Shown: positions 1 to 8,952, counted from the first letter of the stretch. The stretch is DNA of 64,000 nt from DASRDB01 sp035652815 (GCA_035652815.1 DASRDB010000012.1:186001-250000), one strand, 5' to 3'. The notes: generated from the sequence alone by a model not told the origin. Numbers and translations: made by a program.

Positions 1-38
1 CCACGTCTTCTTTTGCAAGAACCTTTCAGGGGTGTGCT

Positions 39-1502
39 ATGCGAGGAAAAATCGTTCTTAGCGGGAAGGATATCGGTTATCTACTGCTGCTGGCCGGGAT
101 GCTTTTATTAATAGGGCGTGCCTGCGTCTTTGTCCTGTCGCTCTATCATCCACCTCCGCCGCCTCCGCCACAACCATCTTTTACCTCGGTCAGCGTTGAA
201 AACGAGATTGCGTATTTCCAGGGCGGTGATGGCATCTACGCCTTGCGGGTAAGCGATGGCAAGCAGGTCTGGCATGTCAAGAAAAATCTCTTCGGGCAGA
301 TTGTCGTCGATAACGGCGTTGTCTACGCGGCGGAACTCAATACGCTTTACGCTCTGCATGCAAGTGATGGTAAACAACTCTGGCAAAGCGCTATCATCGA
401 ATATGCTTACGCTCAGCCGCCACAGGTTATTAACGGGCTGGTCTATGTTTACAATGGCGAAACATTGTATGTCCTTCATGCTGCTAATGGCTCTCTCGCA
501 TGGAAAACTGATATTCAGTCACCCGCCTCATTTCAGGTAGTTAACGGCGTCTTCTACTACAGTGAGACAAGTGGCCTGAATTCTCAGCAGGTGGATATAC
601 TCTACGCCTTACGTGCCAGTGATGGACATCAGATATGGTCATTCACTACGCCGCCGCCGGTATGTGTCCTGTTGGGCTTCACTATCGTGAGTGATGTATT
701 CTATACCAATACCACCTGCCAGGATCATTCTGGAAGAATCTACGCCTTCCAGGCAAGCAACGGCAGGCAGATCTGGAATACAGCCTTAGAAGGTGATATC
801 AGCGTCGCGGATGGAAATGTATACGTCTACCCATCGCTTGCAGTGAATACATCAGACAATCTTACCTATGCTTTGAACGCCAGCGACGGCCAAAAACGCT
901 GGCAATTCGCGGGAGATCAGTCACAAGAAGCCTACGCCCCCAAAATCCTGGCACCGGGCAATGGCAAGGTATATGAAATTCTGGAGAACCGTATCTATGC
1001 CCTTCGAGCGAGTGATGGTCAAACACTATGGAGCATTGTGGGTGGGTACAATGATAAAACTCGAGAGGCGGAGTCGTTCTATAGCCTTACCTTTTCAGAG
1101 GTAGACAATAACATATTCTATTACCGGAGTACATTCAGCAAGCCTGTTACTGGTACTCCTTTTACGCGCCTGCATGCGCTGGATGCCACTACCGGCAAAC
1201 AGCTCTGGCTCTTTCAACAAAGCGTGGCACAATCGCGGTGGGACAAGGTGAGCATCGATACAAAATCTATCTTCATTACTGCCAGTGATACACAATCGCT
1301 GACCAAAATTTACGTGCTGCAAACAGATACTGGCAAACAGGCTGGCTCTGTGCAGTTAAAGGTCCGGGCCAAAGATATCCTTATTACGGATAACTACATC
1401 TTCATTGACCTGGTTGTAGGTGATACCACCTTCAGCTACTATCTCTTCGCCACGCAGCCTACGAAAGATGGGGGCAAGCAATTGTGGAGCTTTATGGCTT
1501 AG
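39..1502 (+). CDS. Membrane-anchored PQQ-like beta-propeller protein
   Basis: The protein has 487 residues. A hydrophobic segment at about 14-34 without a lipobox is followed by a run of prolines, so it is probably an N-terminally anchored extracytoplasmic protein. The rest is about nine degenerate repeats of the PQQ/pyrrolo-quinoline type, each with a core like YALxASDGKQxW (for example YALHASDGKQLW). This repeat builds beta-propellers in PQQ dehydrogenases and BamB-like scaffolds. No catalytic residues of a quinoprotein dehydrogenase can be assigned, so a binding or scaffold role is more likely than an enzyme. An AGGGG lies 7 bases before the ATG. The gene stands alone, and its substrate or partner is unknown. 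Confidence 0.85.
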   Translation: MRGKIVLSGKDIGYLLLLAGMLLLIGRACVFVLSLYHPPPPPPPQPSFTSVSVENEIAYFQGGDGIYALRVSDGKQVWHVKKNLFGQIVVDNGVVYAAELNTLYALHASDGKQLWQSAIIEYAYAQPPQVINGLVYVYNGETLYVLHAANGSLAWKTDIQSPASFQVVNGVFYYSETSGLNSQQVDILYALRASDGHQIWSFTTPPPVCVLLGFTIVSDVFYTNTTCQDHSGRIYAFQASNGRQIWNTALEGDISVADGNVYVYPSLAVNTSDNLTYALNASDGQKRWQFAGDQSQEAYAPKILAPGNGKVYEILENRIYALRASDGQTLWSIVGGYNDKTREAESFYSLTFSEVDNNIFYYRSTFSKPVTGTPFTRLHALDATTGKQLWLFQQSVAQSRWDKVSIDTKSIFITASDTQSLTKIYVLQTDTGKQAGSVQLKVRAKDILITDNYIFIDLVVGDTTFSYYLFATQPTKDGGKQLWSFMA

Positions 1503-1634
1503 TGTAAAATCGACCGAAAGCCACCAGGAGCTTCCTGCTTCTCTCTACACCAGGGAATACTTTTCCCCTACCGCTTGTTATATACTATTACTCAATGAGT
1601 GAGTATATCCGGCAAGAGGTGGTAGGAAATCGCT

Positions 1635-2471
1635 ATGAGCAGCACGAATATTTATAATGAGATTCAGTCATCATTAAAGCATGGGCAGCGCGTAGCCGTT
1701 GCGACGGTTGTGAAAACAATAGGCGCTACCACATGTGGCGTAGGCACAAAGATGCTGATACGGGCCGATGGTAGCACCAGTGGCACCTTTTCCAGCGCGA
1801 AAGTAGACGCGCAGGCGGCACAGGAAGCAATGCAATCTTTGCGCGATGGCGAGTCACGCCTGATACATGTTCATCTTGAGCCAGATCAGGCCGTTGGCAG
1901 TTGCGGCGGAACCCTGGAACTATTCATCGAAGTGCTTCATCCAGAGCCTCGCTTGATAATTGCTGGTGCGGGTTATGTCGCTCAAGCGCTGGCGAGGCTG
2001 GTTTCATATCTTGATTTCCGCATTGTGGTCGTTGATGATCGACGCGACCTCGCTGATCCTCATTCTTTCGGCGAAAAAGTGCAGCTCACGTTCGGCGATA
2101 TTCCCCAGACCATTCACGAGCTTGAACCGGACGAGGCAAGCTGGATTGTAATTGTCACACGCGGACATAATCTCGATAAGGATGCGCTAAGGGCTGCCCT
2201 GGAAACACACGCTCGTTACGTCGGCATGATTGGTAGCCCGGGCAAAATCAAGAATATCTTCCGCCACCTGCTCGAAGAAGGCATTTCGCGCGAACAACTG
2301 GAAAGGGTGCATACTCCTATTGGTCTCGATCTTGGCGCGGAGACGCCTGATGAGATCGCGCTGAGCATCGCTGCTGAGATGGTTATGTTACGGCATAACG
2401 CGAGCGGCAGGCCGCTTAAGACGATGCATAATTTTGTAGAAGATGCATTGGAAGCAGTCAGCAGGCATTGA
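1635..2471 (+). CDS. XdhC/CoxI family protein
   Basis: This 278-residue protein has both domains of the XdhC/CoxI family: an N-terminal XdhC_CoxI segment (about 10-105, with the conserved SCGGTLELFIE motif near residue 90) and a C-terminal Rossmann-like domain (GAGYVAQALA at 111-120, VVDDR near 132, TRGHNLD near 175, GMIGSPGK near 198). Family members insert or sulfurate the molybdenum cofactor of xanthine dehydrogenase-type enzymes. No molybdenum hydroxylase subunit lies nearby, so its client must be encoded elsewhere or the protein has another role. An AGGA stands 8 bases before the ATG. Family assignment is firm; function is inferred. Confidence 0.9.
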   Translation: MSSTNIYNEIQSSLKHGQRVAVATVVKTIGATTCGVGTKMLIRADGSTSGTFSSAKVDAQAAQEAMQSLRDGESRLIHVHLEPDQAVGSCGGTLELFIEVLHPEPRLIIAGAGYVAQALARLVSYLDFRIVVVDDRRDLADPHSFGEKVQLTFGDIPQTIHELEPDEASWIVIVTRGHNLDKDALRAALETHARYVGMIGSPGKIKNIFRHLLEEGISREQLERVHTPIGLDLGAETPDEIALSIAAEMVMLRHNASGRPLKTMHNFVEDALEAVSRH

Positions 2472-2520
2472 TTCTATTTATACCTGAACATAAAGCCATT
2501 CGGAAAATAGTTTGGTTTTT

Positions 2521-2548
2521 GTAGGGACGCGATTGATCGCGTCCCTAC
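2521..2548. repeat. Palindromic repeat, family C (GTAGGGACGCG type)
   Basis: Perfect hairpin with 13-bp arms starting GTAGGGACGCGAT around a 2-base centre, placed between the convergent xdhC-like gene and the small antitoxin-like gene. The same arm sequence recurs near 13.0 kb and in diverged form near 55.9 kb. It could end transcription from both sides, but it lacks a T-tract. Confidence 0.8.
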
Positions 2549-2553
2549 ATTGT

Positions 2554-2724
2554 TTAGGCCAATCCCAGTAGACGTTTTGCTTCCTCAAGGGGTATTGTTT
2601 CGCCATTCTCTATAGCCCTGAACCCCTCGCGAATAGCCTGCATAAGTTCCTCGTCTTGCAAAATTTCAAGTGTTTCTAGTAGAGATTCAAGTTCCTGATT
2701 CCTATCTTCCAGGTAGTCAAACAT
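2554..2724 (-). CDS. Small antitoxin-like protein coupled to MFS gene
   Basis: The ATG of this 56-residue protein overlaps the stop of the MFS gene upstream as TAATG, with AAGGGAG 9 bases before it, so translation is probably coupled. A longer reading starting 51 bases upstream lacks this support. The sequence (ETLEILQDEELMQAIREG, then a GETIPLEEAKRLL tail) resembles the C-terminal toxin-binding part of Phd/YefM/RelB-like antitoxins, but there is no N-terminal DNA-binding domain. No toxin gene is adjacent. It may be an orphan antitoxin fragment or a helical partner of the carrier. The resemblance is by eye only. Confidence 0.65.
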   Translation of the reverse strand: MFDYLEDRNQELESLLETLEILQDEELMQAIREGFRAIENGETIPLEEAKRLLGLA

Positions 2725-4223
2725 TATCTTTTTACTCCCTTTATAAATCTCACAGTAACAGTTCCTAACAAACAATACACAATCGCCATAACGAAAATGA
2801 CCTGGTAGCCCAGTATCGGGTTGCCGCTATTGTTGAAATGGTCGATGATGGGGCCGCCGATGACGGGGGCGATGACCTGGGGGAGCGAGAGGGAGATGTT
2901 CCAGACGCCCATGTCGCGAGCGTAGTGTTTGGCCGAGGGCAGCACGTCAGCCACCAGCGCCCAGTCTACGCTTTGATAGGCTCCGTAAGCGATGCCGAAG
3001 ATGGCTCCTGCCAGCAGCACGATGAGCAGCGAGTGGAAGATGACGAAGACGAAGCCGACCAGCGCCATGAAGAAGCCGGAGATATAGACAAGGCGTTTGC
3101 GTCCGAAGCGGTCCGAGAGCCAGCCTGCGGCAAAGGCGCTTACGAGGCTGGTGAGCGAGACAATAATTACGAAGTTGCGGGATTGGGCTTCCGGGTCGGG
3201 AACTCCTACGGCATCGCGCATGTAGTATTGGAAGTAGGTCTGGATGGTGTAGATGCCGAGCATCATGACCAGGCGCGTTGCCAGCACCCAGGCGAAATCG
3301 GGGTCGCGGCGCGGGTGAAAATCGAACAGGCGCAGCAGGCCAACGGTGGCAATCAATTCCAGTATCAATTCCTGTGCGTCGCTGCTGATGTGCAGTCCCG
3401 GCCCCTGTATGGAATTCCAGAGCGTCATCAAAAGCCATGCCAGGGCCGTAACAACCACCGTTCCTAAAACGTTCAGTATTGTAGAGCGCGAAAAGCGTTT
3501 GTACCAGGGAACTCGTTGTTGCCCGGTGGGCTGAAGCAGCGTGCCTTTGTCTTGATACACCGAGAAAACGGTTATCAGCATCAGGCCCAGCAACACGGCT
3601 ATGATGGTGCCGTAGGCAATCCAGAGGCCGCGTGTGTAGTCAGGCATGGGCAAATTGCTAACGACGAAGAGGCTGGCAACGGTGACGCCTGCGACGGTTC
3701 CGGCAATGGAAAGAAGTCCCATCACGCCTGAAGCCAATCCACGTTGCTCTTCCGGCACAATATCGGGCAGCAGGGCGTGAAAGGGAGCTTGAGCGGCATT
3801 GCTGGAGAACTGGACGAGAATATAGGCGATGGCCAGCGAGACGATATCACGTGAGGCAGCCATCCAGGCCAGGGCAGCAATATTGACAAGCGTGCCAACG
3901 AAGATATAGGGGCGACGGCGACCCCAGTTTGCCAGCCAGCCGCGTGTTCTGTCGCTGAGCGTGCCAAAGAGCGGGTTGGCAAACAGCGAGACGAAGGCTC
4001 CCGGCACCAGCACAAAGGCCAGGGCAACGCCTTTATCGGCATTGCCGACAATCTTGTAAACCTGGCTGGGAAGAATGATAATAGCAAGTGCGGCCCAGTG
4101 AAAGTTGAGGGCAAGCCAGAAGATGCTGATGGATAAAATGTGTGTCCAACGGATTTTTGGAAGAGCAGGAACAGCGGAGTGCGCAGCTATCGTTCCCGCG
4201 TCTTCATGTTCCATCATTGCCAC
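2724..4223 (-). CDS. MFS transporter (12-TM, GPH/SLC45-like)
   Basis: This 499-residue protein has about 12 hydrophobic segments and two MFS signature loops: NPLFGTLSDRTRG near residues 83-95, and GWLSDRFGRKRL in the second half after a long central cytoplasmic loop. The pattern fits glycoside/sucrose-type MFS carriers that couple solute uptake to protons or cations. The substrate cannot be read from the sequence. The start chosen is a GTG six bases after GGAGAGG; an ATG two codons later is possible. A TAATG overlap joins it to the small helical gene downstream. It is divergent from the NHL lipoprotein gene. Confidence 0.88.
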   Translation of the reverse strand: MAMMEHEDAGTIAAHSAVPALPKIRWTHILSISIFWLALNFHWAALAIIILPSQVYKIVGNADKGVALAFVLVPGAFVSLFANPLFGTLSDRTRGWLANWGRRRPYIFVGTLVNIAALAWMAASRDIVSLAIAYILVQFSSNAAQAPFHALLPDIVPEEQRGLASGVMGLLSIAGTVAGVTVASLFVVSNLPMPDYTRGLWIAYGTIIAVLLGLMLITVFSVYQDKGTLLQPTGQQRVPWYKRFSRSTILNVLGTVVVTALAWLLMTLWNSIQGPGLHISSDAQELILELIATVGLLRLFDFHPRRDPDFAWVLATRLVMMLGIYTIQTYFQYYMRDAVGVPDPEAQSRNFVIIVSLTSLVSAFAAGWLSDRFGRKRLVYISGFFMALVGFVFVIFHSLLIVLLAGAIFGIAYGAYQSVDWALVADVLPSAKHYARDMGVWNISLSLPQVIAPVIGGPIIDHFNNSGNPILGYQVIFVMAIVYCLLGTVTVRFIKGVKR

Positions 4224-4297
4224 AAGGCACCTCTCCGTCTATACTTCTTTTTCCTTAAACGTGTATTTAAGGACAAATTGACCAGGAAGGATTTTCT

Positions 4298-5248
4298 ATG
4301 GCTGGCAAACGTGCTTTTATTATACGAATTTTTGTACCGCTTTGTCTCGTATTGCTCACATCCTGTAGTAGTTCGCCCCCAACTTCTACTGCAACACCGA
4401 CACCAACGCATGTAGTAAATAGACCAACGCCCGTACTTTCCCCGTCGCCAACCAGCACGCCTAATAAAACCCCTACCCATTACACGGAAAAAGTACTCTA
4501 CTCCGGCAGGCTCAGGCCGGATGATATGGCGTTTGATAAGCAAGGTAATATACTCTTCAGCGACTTTTATCATGGCACCATCAGTCGCATCAACTCTGAT
4601 GGCTCGGTCAGCCTGGTTATCAGCGGCATCGCGGGACCCGAGGGAATTGTTGTGCTTTCAGATGGCACGATGATTATTGCTGAGCAGCGCACAAATCGTA
4701 TTCTCGCGCTTGCTCCTGGGTCGAAATCGCTGAGTGTGCTGCGCGTTCTTCCCGGCGTTCCAAGTGGCGCGTCCTGCAAGGATGGCGTTGATGGTATCGC
4801 TTTTGACCCGTTCAATAAGACGCTGATTATTCCCGATAGTCCTACGGGCGCGGTCTACAGTTTGAGTCTTGATGGTAACACTATGAAGTTGCTCAATTCG
4901 AATATTGTGCGCCCGGTTGGAGCGGCAGTCGATAGCCAGGGCAACATCTACGTGGCGGATGAATGCGGTGGGGCAGTGGACCGCATCACGCCGGATGGCA
5001 AAATGACAAAGCTGGGCGGCTTCGGCATGCCGGACGATGTGGCCTTCGATTCGGCGGGCAATATGCTGGTGACTGATCTGAAGACAACTATTCACGCGCT
5101 TGTGAGAGTACTGAATGGTAGCGGCAAGCATCAGACGCTAGCGAGCAAAGGGTTCATTGAACCCCAGGGACTGCTGGTCGATAAAAATGATAACATATAC
5201 GTATCGGACGACTACGCAGATAAAATAGTGGAGTTTTTACCGGCATGA
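4298..5248 (+). CDS. NHL/SMP-30-like beta-propeller lipoprotein
   Basis: The 316-residue precursor has a lipoprotein signal with lipobox LTSC (Cys23), then a Ser/Thr/Pro-rich spacer to about residue 60. A repeat domain follows with recurring blades such as DDMAFDKQGNILFSD, GAAVDSQGNIYVADE and GLLVDKNDNIYVSDD. These are typical of NHL, Vgb and SMP-30/gluconolactonase-like six-bladed propellers. It is probably a surface lipoprotein that binds or hydrolyses a small molecule. AGGAAGG precedes the ATG. Its last codons overlap the start of the CoA-transferase A gene (ATGA), which is an unusual partner and suggests co-expression. Confidence 0.88.
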   Translation: MAGKRAFIIRIFVPLCLVLLTSCSSSPPTSTATPTPTHVVNRPTPVLSPSPTSTPNKTPTHYTEKVLYSGRLRPDDMAFDKQGNILFSDFYHGTISRINSDGSVSLVISGIAGPEGIVVLSDGTMIIAEQRTNRILALAPGSKSLSVLRVLPGVPSGASCKDGVDGIAFDPFNKTLIIPDSPTGAVYSLSLDGNTMKLLNSNIVRPVGAAVDSQGNIYVADECGGAVDRITPDGKMTKLGGFGMPDDVAFDSAGNMLVTDLKTTIHALVRVLNGSGKHQTLASKGFIEPQGLLVDKNDNIYVSDDYADKIVEFLPA

Positions 5249-6159
5249 GTAAACTCACTTCCATGAGAGAGGCCATTCAGCGATACGTGCCTGATGGCTC
5301 CTCGGTTGCGCTCAGCCTGGCGTTGGAGCCGCTTATTCCTTTTGCGGCAGGTCATGAGATCATCCGTCAGGGCAAGCAAAACCTATCGCTCATCGGCCCC
5401 ATCTCCGATATGCTCTTTGACCAGCTTATCGGTGCTGGCTGCGTCTCTAAGATTATCGCGGCCTGGGTCGGCAACGTCAGCGAAGGGCTGGCGCATTGTT
5501 ATCGCCGCGCCATTGAGCATTCCATTCCGCGCCCGCTCGTTACCGAGGAACACAGCAACTTCAGCATCAGCCTTGCTTTATTCGCGGCCAGCATTGGTTC
5601 GCCTTTTATTCCCACGCGCACGCTGCTTGGAAGCGACCTTCCCAGGCAGAATCCAGCATTACGGATTGAGCCATCACCTATAGACGGAACTCCATTGCTG
5701 TTCGTACCCGCCGTTACACCGGACGTGGCGATTATTCACGTGCAGCGCAGCGACGAGGACGGCAACGCGCATATCTGGGGCAATGTCGGCATCAGCGAAG
5801 AGGCTATGCTGGCGGCACGCAATGTTATTTTGGTTGCTGAAGAGATCGTGCCACGCGAGATAATTGTCAGCGACCCCAATCGCGTTCTCGGCCCCTCGTT
5901 CAAAGTGTGCGCCGTTGTGCATGAACCCTGGGGCGCGTATCCTTCCGCTGTGCAGGGTTATTACAACCGCGACCACGCCGCTTATGGGGAATATCACAAG
6001 CAAACACGCAGCCTGGAGGGCTATCAACGCTGGCTTGAGGAATGGGTGCTGAACGTCCCGAATCGCGCCGCGTATCTCGAAAAAGTGGGAGAAGCACGCT
6101 TGAAGGCGCTGGGAGTCAAAGAACATCGCTATGCCGCGCCCGTTGATTACGGGTATTAA
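5245..6159 (+). CDS. CoA-transferase family, subunit A
   Basis: This 304-residue protein matches the alpha subunit of glutaconate CoA-transferase/IpdA-like enzymes (family I CoA transferases). Features seen include the early REAIQRYVPDGSSVAL segment, PAVTPDVAIIHVQRSDEDGN (the PDVAIIHxxxADxxGN signature of the family) and a C-terminal VPNRAAYLEKVG helix. Subunit A contributes the CoA-binding fold, and the catalytic Glu normally sits in subunit B. It starts within the stop of the upstream lipoprotein gene and is followed directly by subunit B. The acyl substrate cannot be determined. Some relatives open steroid rings as hydrolases instead of transferring CoA. Confidence 0.88.
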   Translation: MSKLTSMREAIQRYVPDGSSVALSLALEPLIPFAAGHEIIRQGKQNLSLIGPISDMLFDQLIGAGCVSKIIAAWVGNVSEGLAHCYRRAIEHSIPRPLVTEEHSNFSISLALFAASIGSPFIPTRTLLGSDLPRQNPALRIEPSPIDGTPLLFVPAVTPDVAIIHVQRSDEDGNAHIWGNVGISEEAMLAARNVILVAEEIVPREIIVSDPNRVLGPSFKVCAVVHEPWGAYPSAVQGYYNRDHAAYGEYHKQTRSLEGYQRWLEEWVLNVPNRAAYLEKVGEARLKALGVKEHRYAAPVDYGY

Positions 6160-6175
6160 GGGGAGTAAGGCCGTT

Positions 6176-6955
6176 ATGGAATATACAGCAAGAGAACTGA
6201 TGGTTGTCTGCGCCGCCCGCCAGATACGCGATGGCGAAAACGTCTTCGTCGGTATGCGCCTGCCCCTCATCGCCTTCGCGCTGGCAAAACGCACGCACGC
6301 GCCCAATTGCGTCGGACTTTTCGAGGCTGGTTTATTGCGCGATACGCCCTCGAAAGAACTGCTCTATACAATGGGTGACGCGCCAAACATTACAGGGGCG
6401 CTGTGGGCTACAAGCACTTTGAATATTATGCGACCGCTTGCGGCAGGCAATGCTCATCTCGGCTTCATCGGCGGCGCGGAAGTTGACCGCTACGGCAATC
6501 TCAATACCTCGCTGATTGGCGACTGGAAGCATCCCAAAGTGCGCCTGCCGGGCAGCGGCGGCGGAGCAGATATCGCCTCATTCGCGCAGCGCCTCGCCAT
6601 CATCATGCAACACGACCCACACCGGCTGCGCGAAAAAGTTGATTATGTGACCAGCCCTGGCTATGGTTATCCCGATGAGCATGGGCCAGCAGGGGAAGCC
6701 TGGAGAAAACGGGTTGGCTTACCAAGAGGCGGCCCTGCTGCCCTTATTACAACGCTGGCCGTGTTTACGTTTGATAAAGAAAGCGGAGAGGCGTTGCTAC
6801 AATCCTATCATCCCGGCACCAGCATAGAGCAGGTACAGGAGCAAACAGGCTGGAAATTGAGATTGGCCGAGGATTGTAGAGAGACGGTGCCGCCGACGGA
6901 AGATGAGTTGAAGGTGATTCGGGAGTATGATCCGCAGGGGGTGTGGACAAGTTAG
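6176..6955 (+). CDS. CoA-transferase family, subunit B
   Basis: The 259-residue protein starts at an ATG preceded by AAGGGGAG; a longer reading 45 bases upstream would overlap subunit A and has no ribosome site. It carries the beta-subunit pattern: FVGMRLPLIAFALAKRTHAP near the N-terminus, then VGLFEAGLL, whose Glu is the best candidate for the catalytic residue. GGAEVDRYGNLNTSLIG and the C-terminal PTEDELKVIREYDP are shared with GctB/IpdB-type proteins. It pairs with the A subunit just upstream. Whether it is a transferase or a hydrolase is unknown. A strong hairpin ends the operon. Confidence 0.88.
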   Translation: MEYTARELMVVCAARQIRDGENVFVGMRLPLIAFALAKRTHAPNCVGLFEAGLLRDTPSKELLYTMGDAPNITGALWATSTLNIMRPLAAGNAHLGFIGGAEVDRYGNLNTSLIGDWKHPKVRLPGSGGGADIASFAQRLAIIMQHDPHRLREKVDYVTSPGYGYPDEHGPAGEAWRKRVGLPRGGPAALITTLAVFTFDKESGEALLQSYHPGTSIEQVQEQTGWKLRLAEDCRETVPPTEDELKVIREYDPQGVWTS

Positions 6956-6962
6956 TTTAGTG

Positions 6963-7004
6963 AAAAGGGATGAAGGACTAACTGTAACGTCCTCATCCCT
7001 TTTT
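6963..7004. terminator. Bidirectional terminator hairpin
   Basis: Arms of about 15 bp (AAAAGGGATGAAGGAC with one bulge) close a 10-base loop and are flanked by A-rich and T-rich runs. It lies at the junction of the convergent CoA-transferase B and ATP-grasp genes and overlaps the last codons of the latter, so it can end both transcripts. Confidence 0.8.
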
Positions 7005-7916
7005 CATTGCTTGATTTAGTATAATTGCTATCTGCTGATAAAACTTCCTCACATTCACTCGTTCAGGCAAACCCGCTACCTGCCCATCGCCTAATTCCAT
7101 AATCATCCAATTGCCATCTTTTCGTTGGGCCACGTCCATTGTAAAAAAGCGGCTTTGGACGTGTTTGGCAATCTCGTTAAAACGCTTCACGGGCGGTTTA
7201 TCGGCCTCTTTGTAATCGTCTTCGTCCCAGTAGGGGGCTGAGGCAATTAGCTTGCCATCGAGATAGAACAGGCGGTATTCAGTGGTCAGGGGCATGTTGC
7301 TGGCCGGGTGAAAGCCAAGCGGCTCAAATTCGACGAACTCGCGAAATACCAGGCCTTCGTTGAGATCATCGCCCTGCAATTTCAGAAAGTTGCTGACAAC
7401 TCGTTCTACTGCTTGCCTATCGGCAGCCGAAGGAATAAAGCATGCTTCTGTCCATTCGTGCTTGCGTGATTTCACATAATCTTTCAAAATCACGGGCTTG
7501 TTATCAAAGGGGCGCAAGAGTTCCATAATGGCGTCGATTGATACCTCTCCATTGACCTTCATCCATACCGATCTGGGAGTATGGCCTTCTATTACTGGAT
7601 AGGACTCAGGGAAATAATGGCAATGCCTGTACGCTGCAGGAGTGTTGATAAGCAGGATATTGCGTTCTGCCAGCCCGTGATATAGTTGCTCATAAACATC
7701 CGGCTTCATCATCCAGCCGCGATAGATAGCTGTTTCGGCTTCATCAGCAGGCGTTACACGGCGCAAGGAGCGAGCAATGTCGCCTTCATCGACTAACGCC
7801 TCGAAGTTGATAACCGATAGATCAAAATTGACCTTAACGGCAGCTTCGACCTCCTGTTCATACATGAAGTCAGGGAGCAGGTTATTGAGCGGTGAAGCGC
7901 AAAAGATGACTCTCAT
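6993..7916 (-). CDS. ATP-grasp domain protein
   Basis: This 307-residue protein resembles the ATP-grasp family that includes DUF4343. A central PVILKDYVKSRKHEW segment supplies the ATP-binding lysine; GLVFREFVEFEPLG and the acidic/Asn metal-binding end (NWMIMELGDGQVAGLPE) complete the fold. Such enzymes ligate a carboxylate to an amine or thiol using ATP, but the substrate is unknown. The ribosome site GAGGGGG lies in the stop region of the upstream crotonase gene, only three bases away, so the two form an operon. Fold assignment is good; biochemical role is open. Confidence 0.82.
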   Translation of the reverse strand: MRVIFCASPLNNLLPDFMYEQEVEAAVKVNFDLSVINFEALVDEGDIARSLRRVTPADEAETAIYRGWMMKPDVYEQLYHGLAERNILLINTPAAYRHCHYFPESYPVIEGHTPRSVWMKVNGEVSIDAIMELLRPFDNKPVILKDYVKSRKHEWTEACFIPSAADRQAVERVVSNFLKLQGDDLNEGLVFREFVEFEPLGFHPASNMPLTTEYRLFYLDGKLIASAPYWDEDDYKEADKPPVKRFNEIAKHVQSRFFTMDVAQRKDGNWMIMELGDGQVAGLPERVNVRKFYQQIAIILNQAMKKG

Positions 7917-7919
7917 AGA

Positions 7920-8792
7920 TCAACCCCCTCGCTTGCCTCGTTTTCCCCTCGGCCCCGACCCATAATCCCCAAAAGGATCATCCCGCTCCCTTACAGCTTG
8001 CCGGAAACCTGCCTCTTTTGCGCGCGAGACAAAGTCGCGGCCTTCCTGGGTATGCCTGGCTATACCGTCGAAGAGGATGCCGAGGGAGCGGCTTGAGGCG
8101 AAGCCCATGTTTTCTACGGTTTGATTGCAGAGCAGTTTGAGCATGATAAGCTGGTTGAGAGGAACCTGGGCCATGCGACGGGCGAAGTTCATGGCGTGTT
8201 CTTGTAGTTGTTCTTCGGGTACAGTTTCGAGAATCAGGCCGATGCGCGCTGCTTCGCGGGCGGGTATTTCGTCGCCTGTGAGCAGGTAGCGTTTGGCTTT
8301 TTCCAGGCCCATACGGTAGACCCACATGGCGGTAGTTGGCGTTCCCCAGACTCGCGAGGGCGGGTAGCCAAATGAGGCATTTTCGGCGGCGATAATGATA
8401 TCGGCGCACAATACCATATCAGTACCCCCGGCGATGCACCAGCCCTGTACGGCGGCGATGGTGGGCTTAGAGGCATACCAGAGTTTCATGTACACATCTA
8501 CGAAACGTTTCATCATCTGCATATCGGCTACCGAGTCCCACACGCGCTCGCTGTTCTCCTCTTGCGCCTGAGCCTCAGTAGACCAGTCGAGTCCATAACC
8601 CGCGCAGAAAGCAGGACCGTCGGCGCGCAGGAGTATCACGCGCACATGTGGGTCTGCATCGGCCTCGTCGATAGCAGCAGCCAGTTCATCGCGCAAGGTT
8701 GGGGTGATGGTGTTGTATTCTTCAGGGCGGCAGAGAATGGTTGAGCGCACGCCAGCCTCGGTTTCGGTGCGTACAGCGGGGGATGTTGGCAT
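7920..8792 (-). CDS. Crotonase-fold enoyl-CoA hydratase/isomerase-like
   Basis: The 290-residue protein shows both oxyanion-hole segments of crotonases, GPAFCAGYGLDW (59-70) and GWCIAGGTDMVLCADI (117-132), followed by NASFGYPPSRVWGTP. The two Glu residues of classic enoyl-CoA hydratase (in GCEL and PE) appear as Asp in GGTDM and Pro/Ser in YPPS. Hydration of enoyl-CoA is therefore not assured, and another crotonase reaction is possible. The C-terminus is rich in Arg/Lys/Gly. GAGGAGA lies 6 bases before the ATG. It is co-transcribed with the ATP-grasp gene and faces the CoA-transferase operon, hinting at a shared CoA-thioester pathway. Confidence 0.87.
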   Translation of the reverse strand: MPTSPAVRTETEAGVRSTILCRPEEYNTITPTLRDELAAAIDEADADPHVRVILLRADGPAFCAGYGLDWSTEAQAQEENSERVWDSVADMQMMKRFVDVYMKLWYASKPTIAAVQGWCIAGGTDMVLCADIIIAAENASFGYPPSRVWGTPTTAMWVYRMGLEKAKRYLLTGDEIPAREAARIGLILETVPEEQLQEHAMNFARRMAQVPLNQLIMLKLLCNQTVENMGFASSRSLGILFDGIARHTQEGRDFVSRAKEAGFRQAVRERDDPFGDYGSGPRGKRGKRGG

Positions 8793-8952
8793 ATAAGGTC
8801 TCCTCGTTTCTTATTTGATGGATTCTTACTTACCTCGACATTGTATCCTTAGCAGGCTGCATTCCTCAATATTTTAAGCACAGGATGGGTGAGCATAACA
8901 TTTGTGCAACAAGACCACAGAAGCCATCTATAGCGGAAGCCACCCATAAACA

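Noticed and set aside
2838..3467. Plus-strand frame of 209 codons opposite the MFS gene
   Set aside because: Its composition (Asp/Glu/Gln/His rich, few hydrophobics) is that of a complement of membrane-protein codons.
5674..6306. Minus-strand frame of 210 codons over the CoA-transferase genes
   Set aside because: It crosses two genes with strong family patterns and shows none itself.
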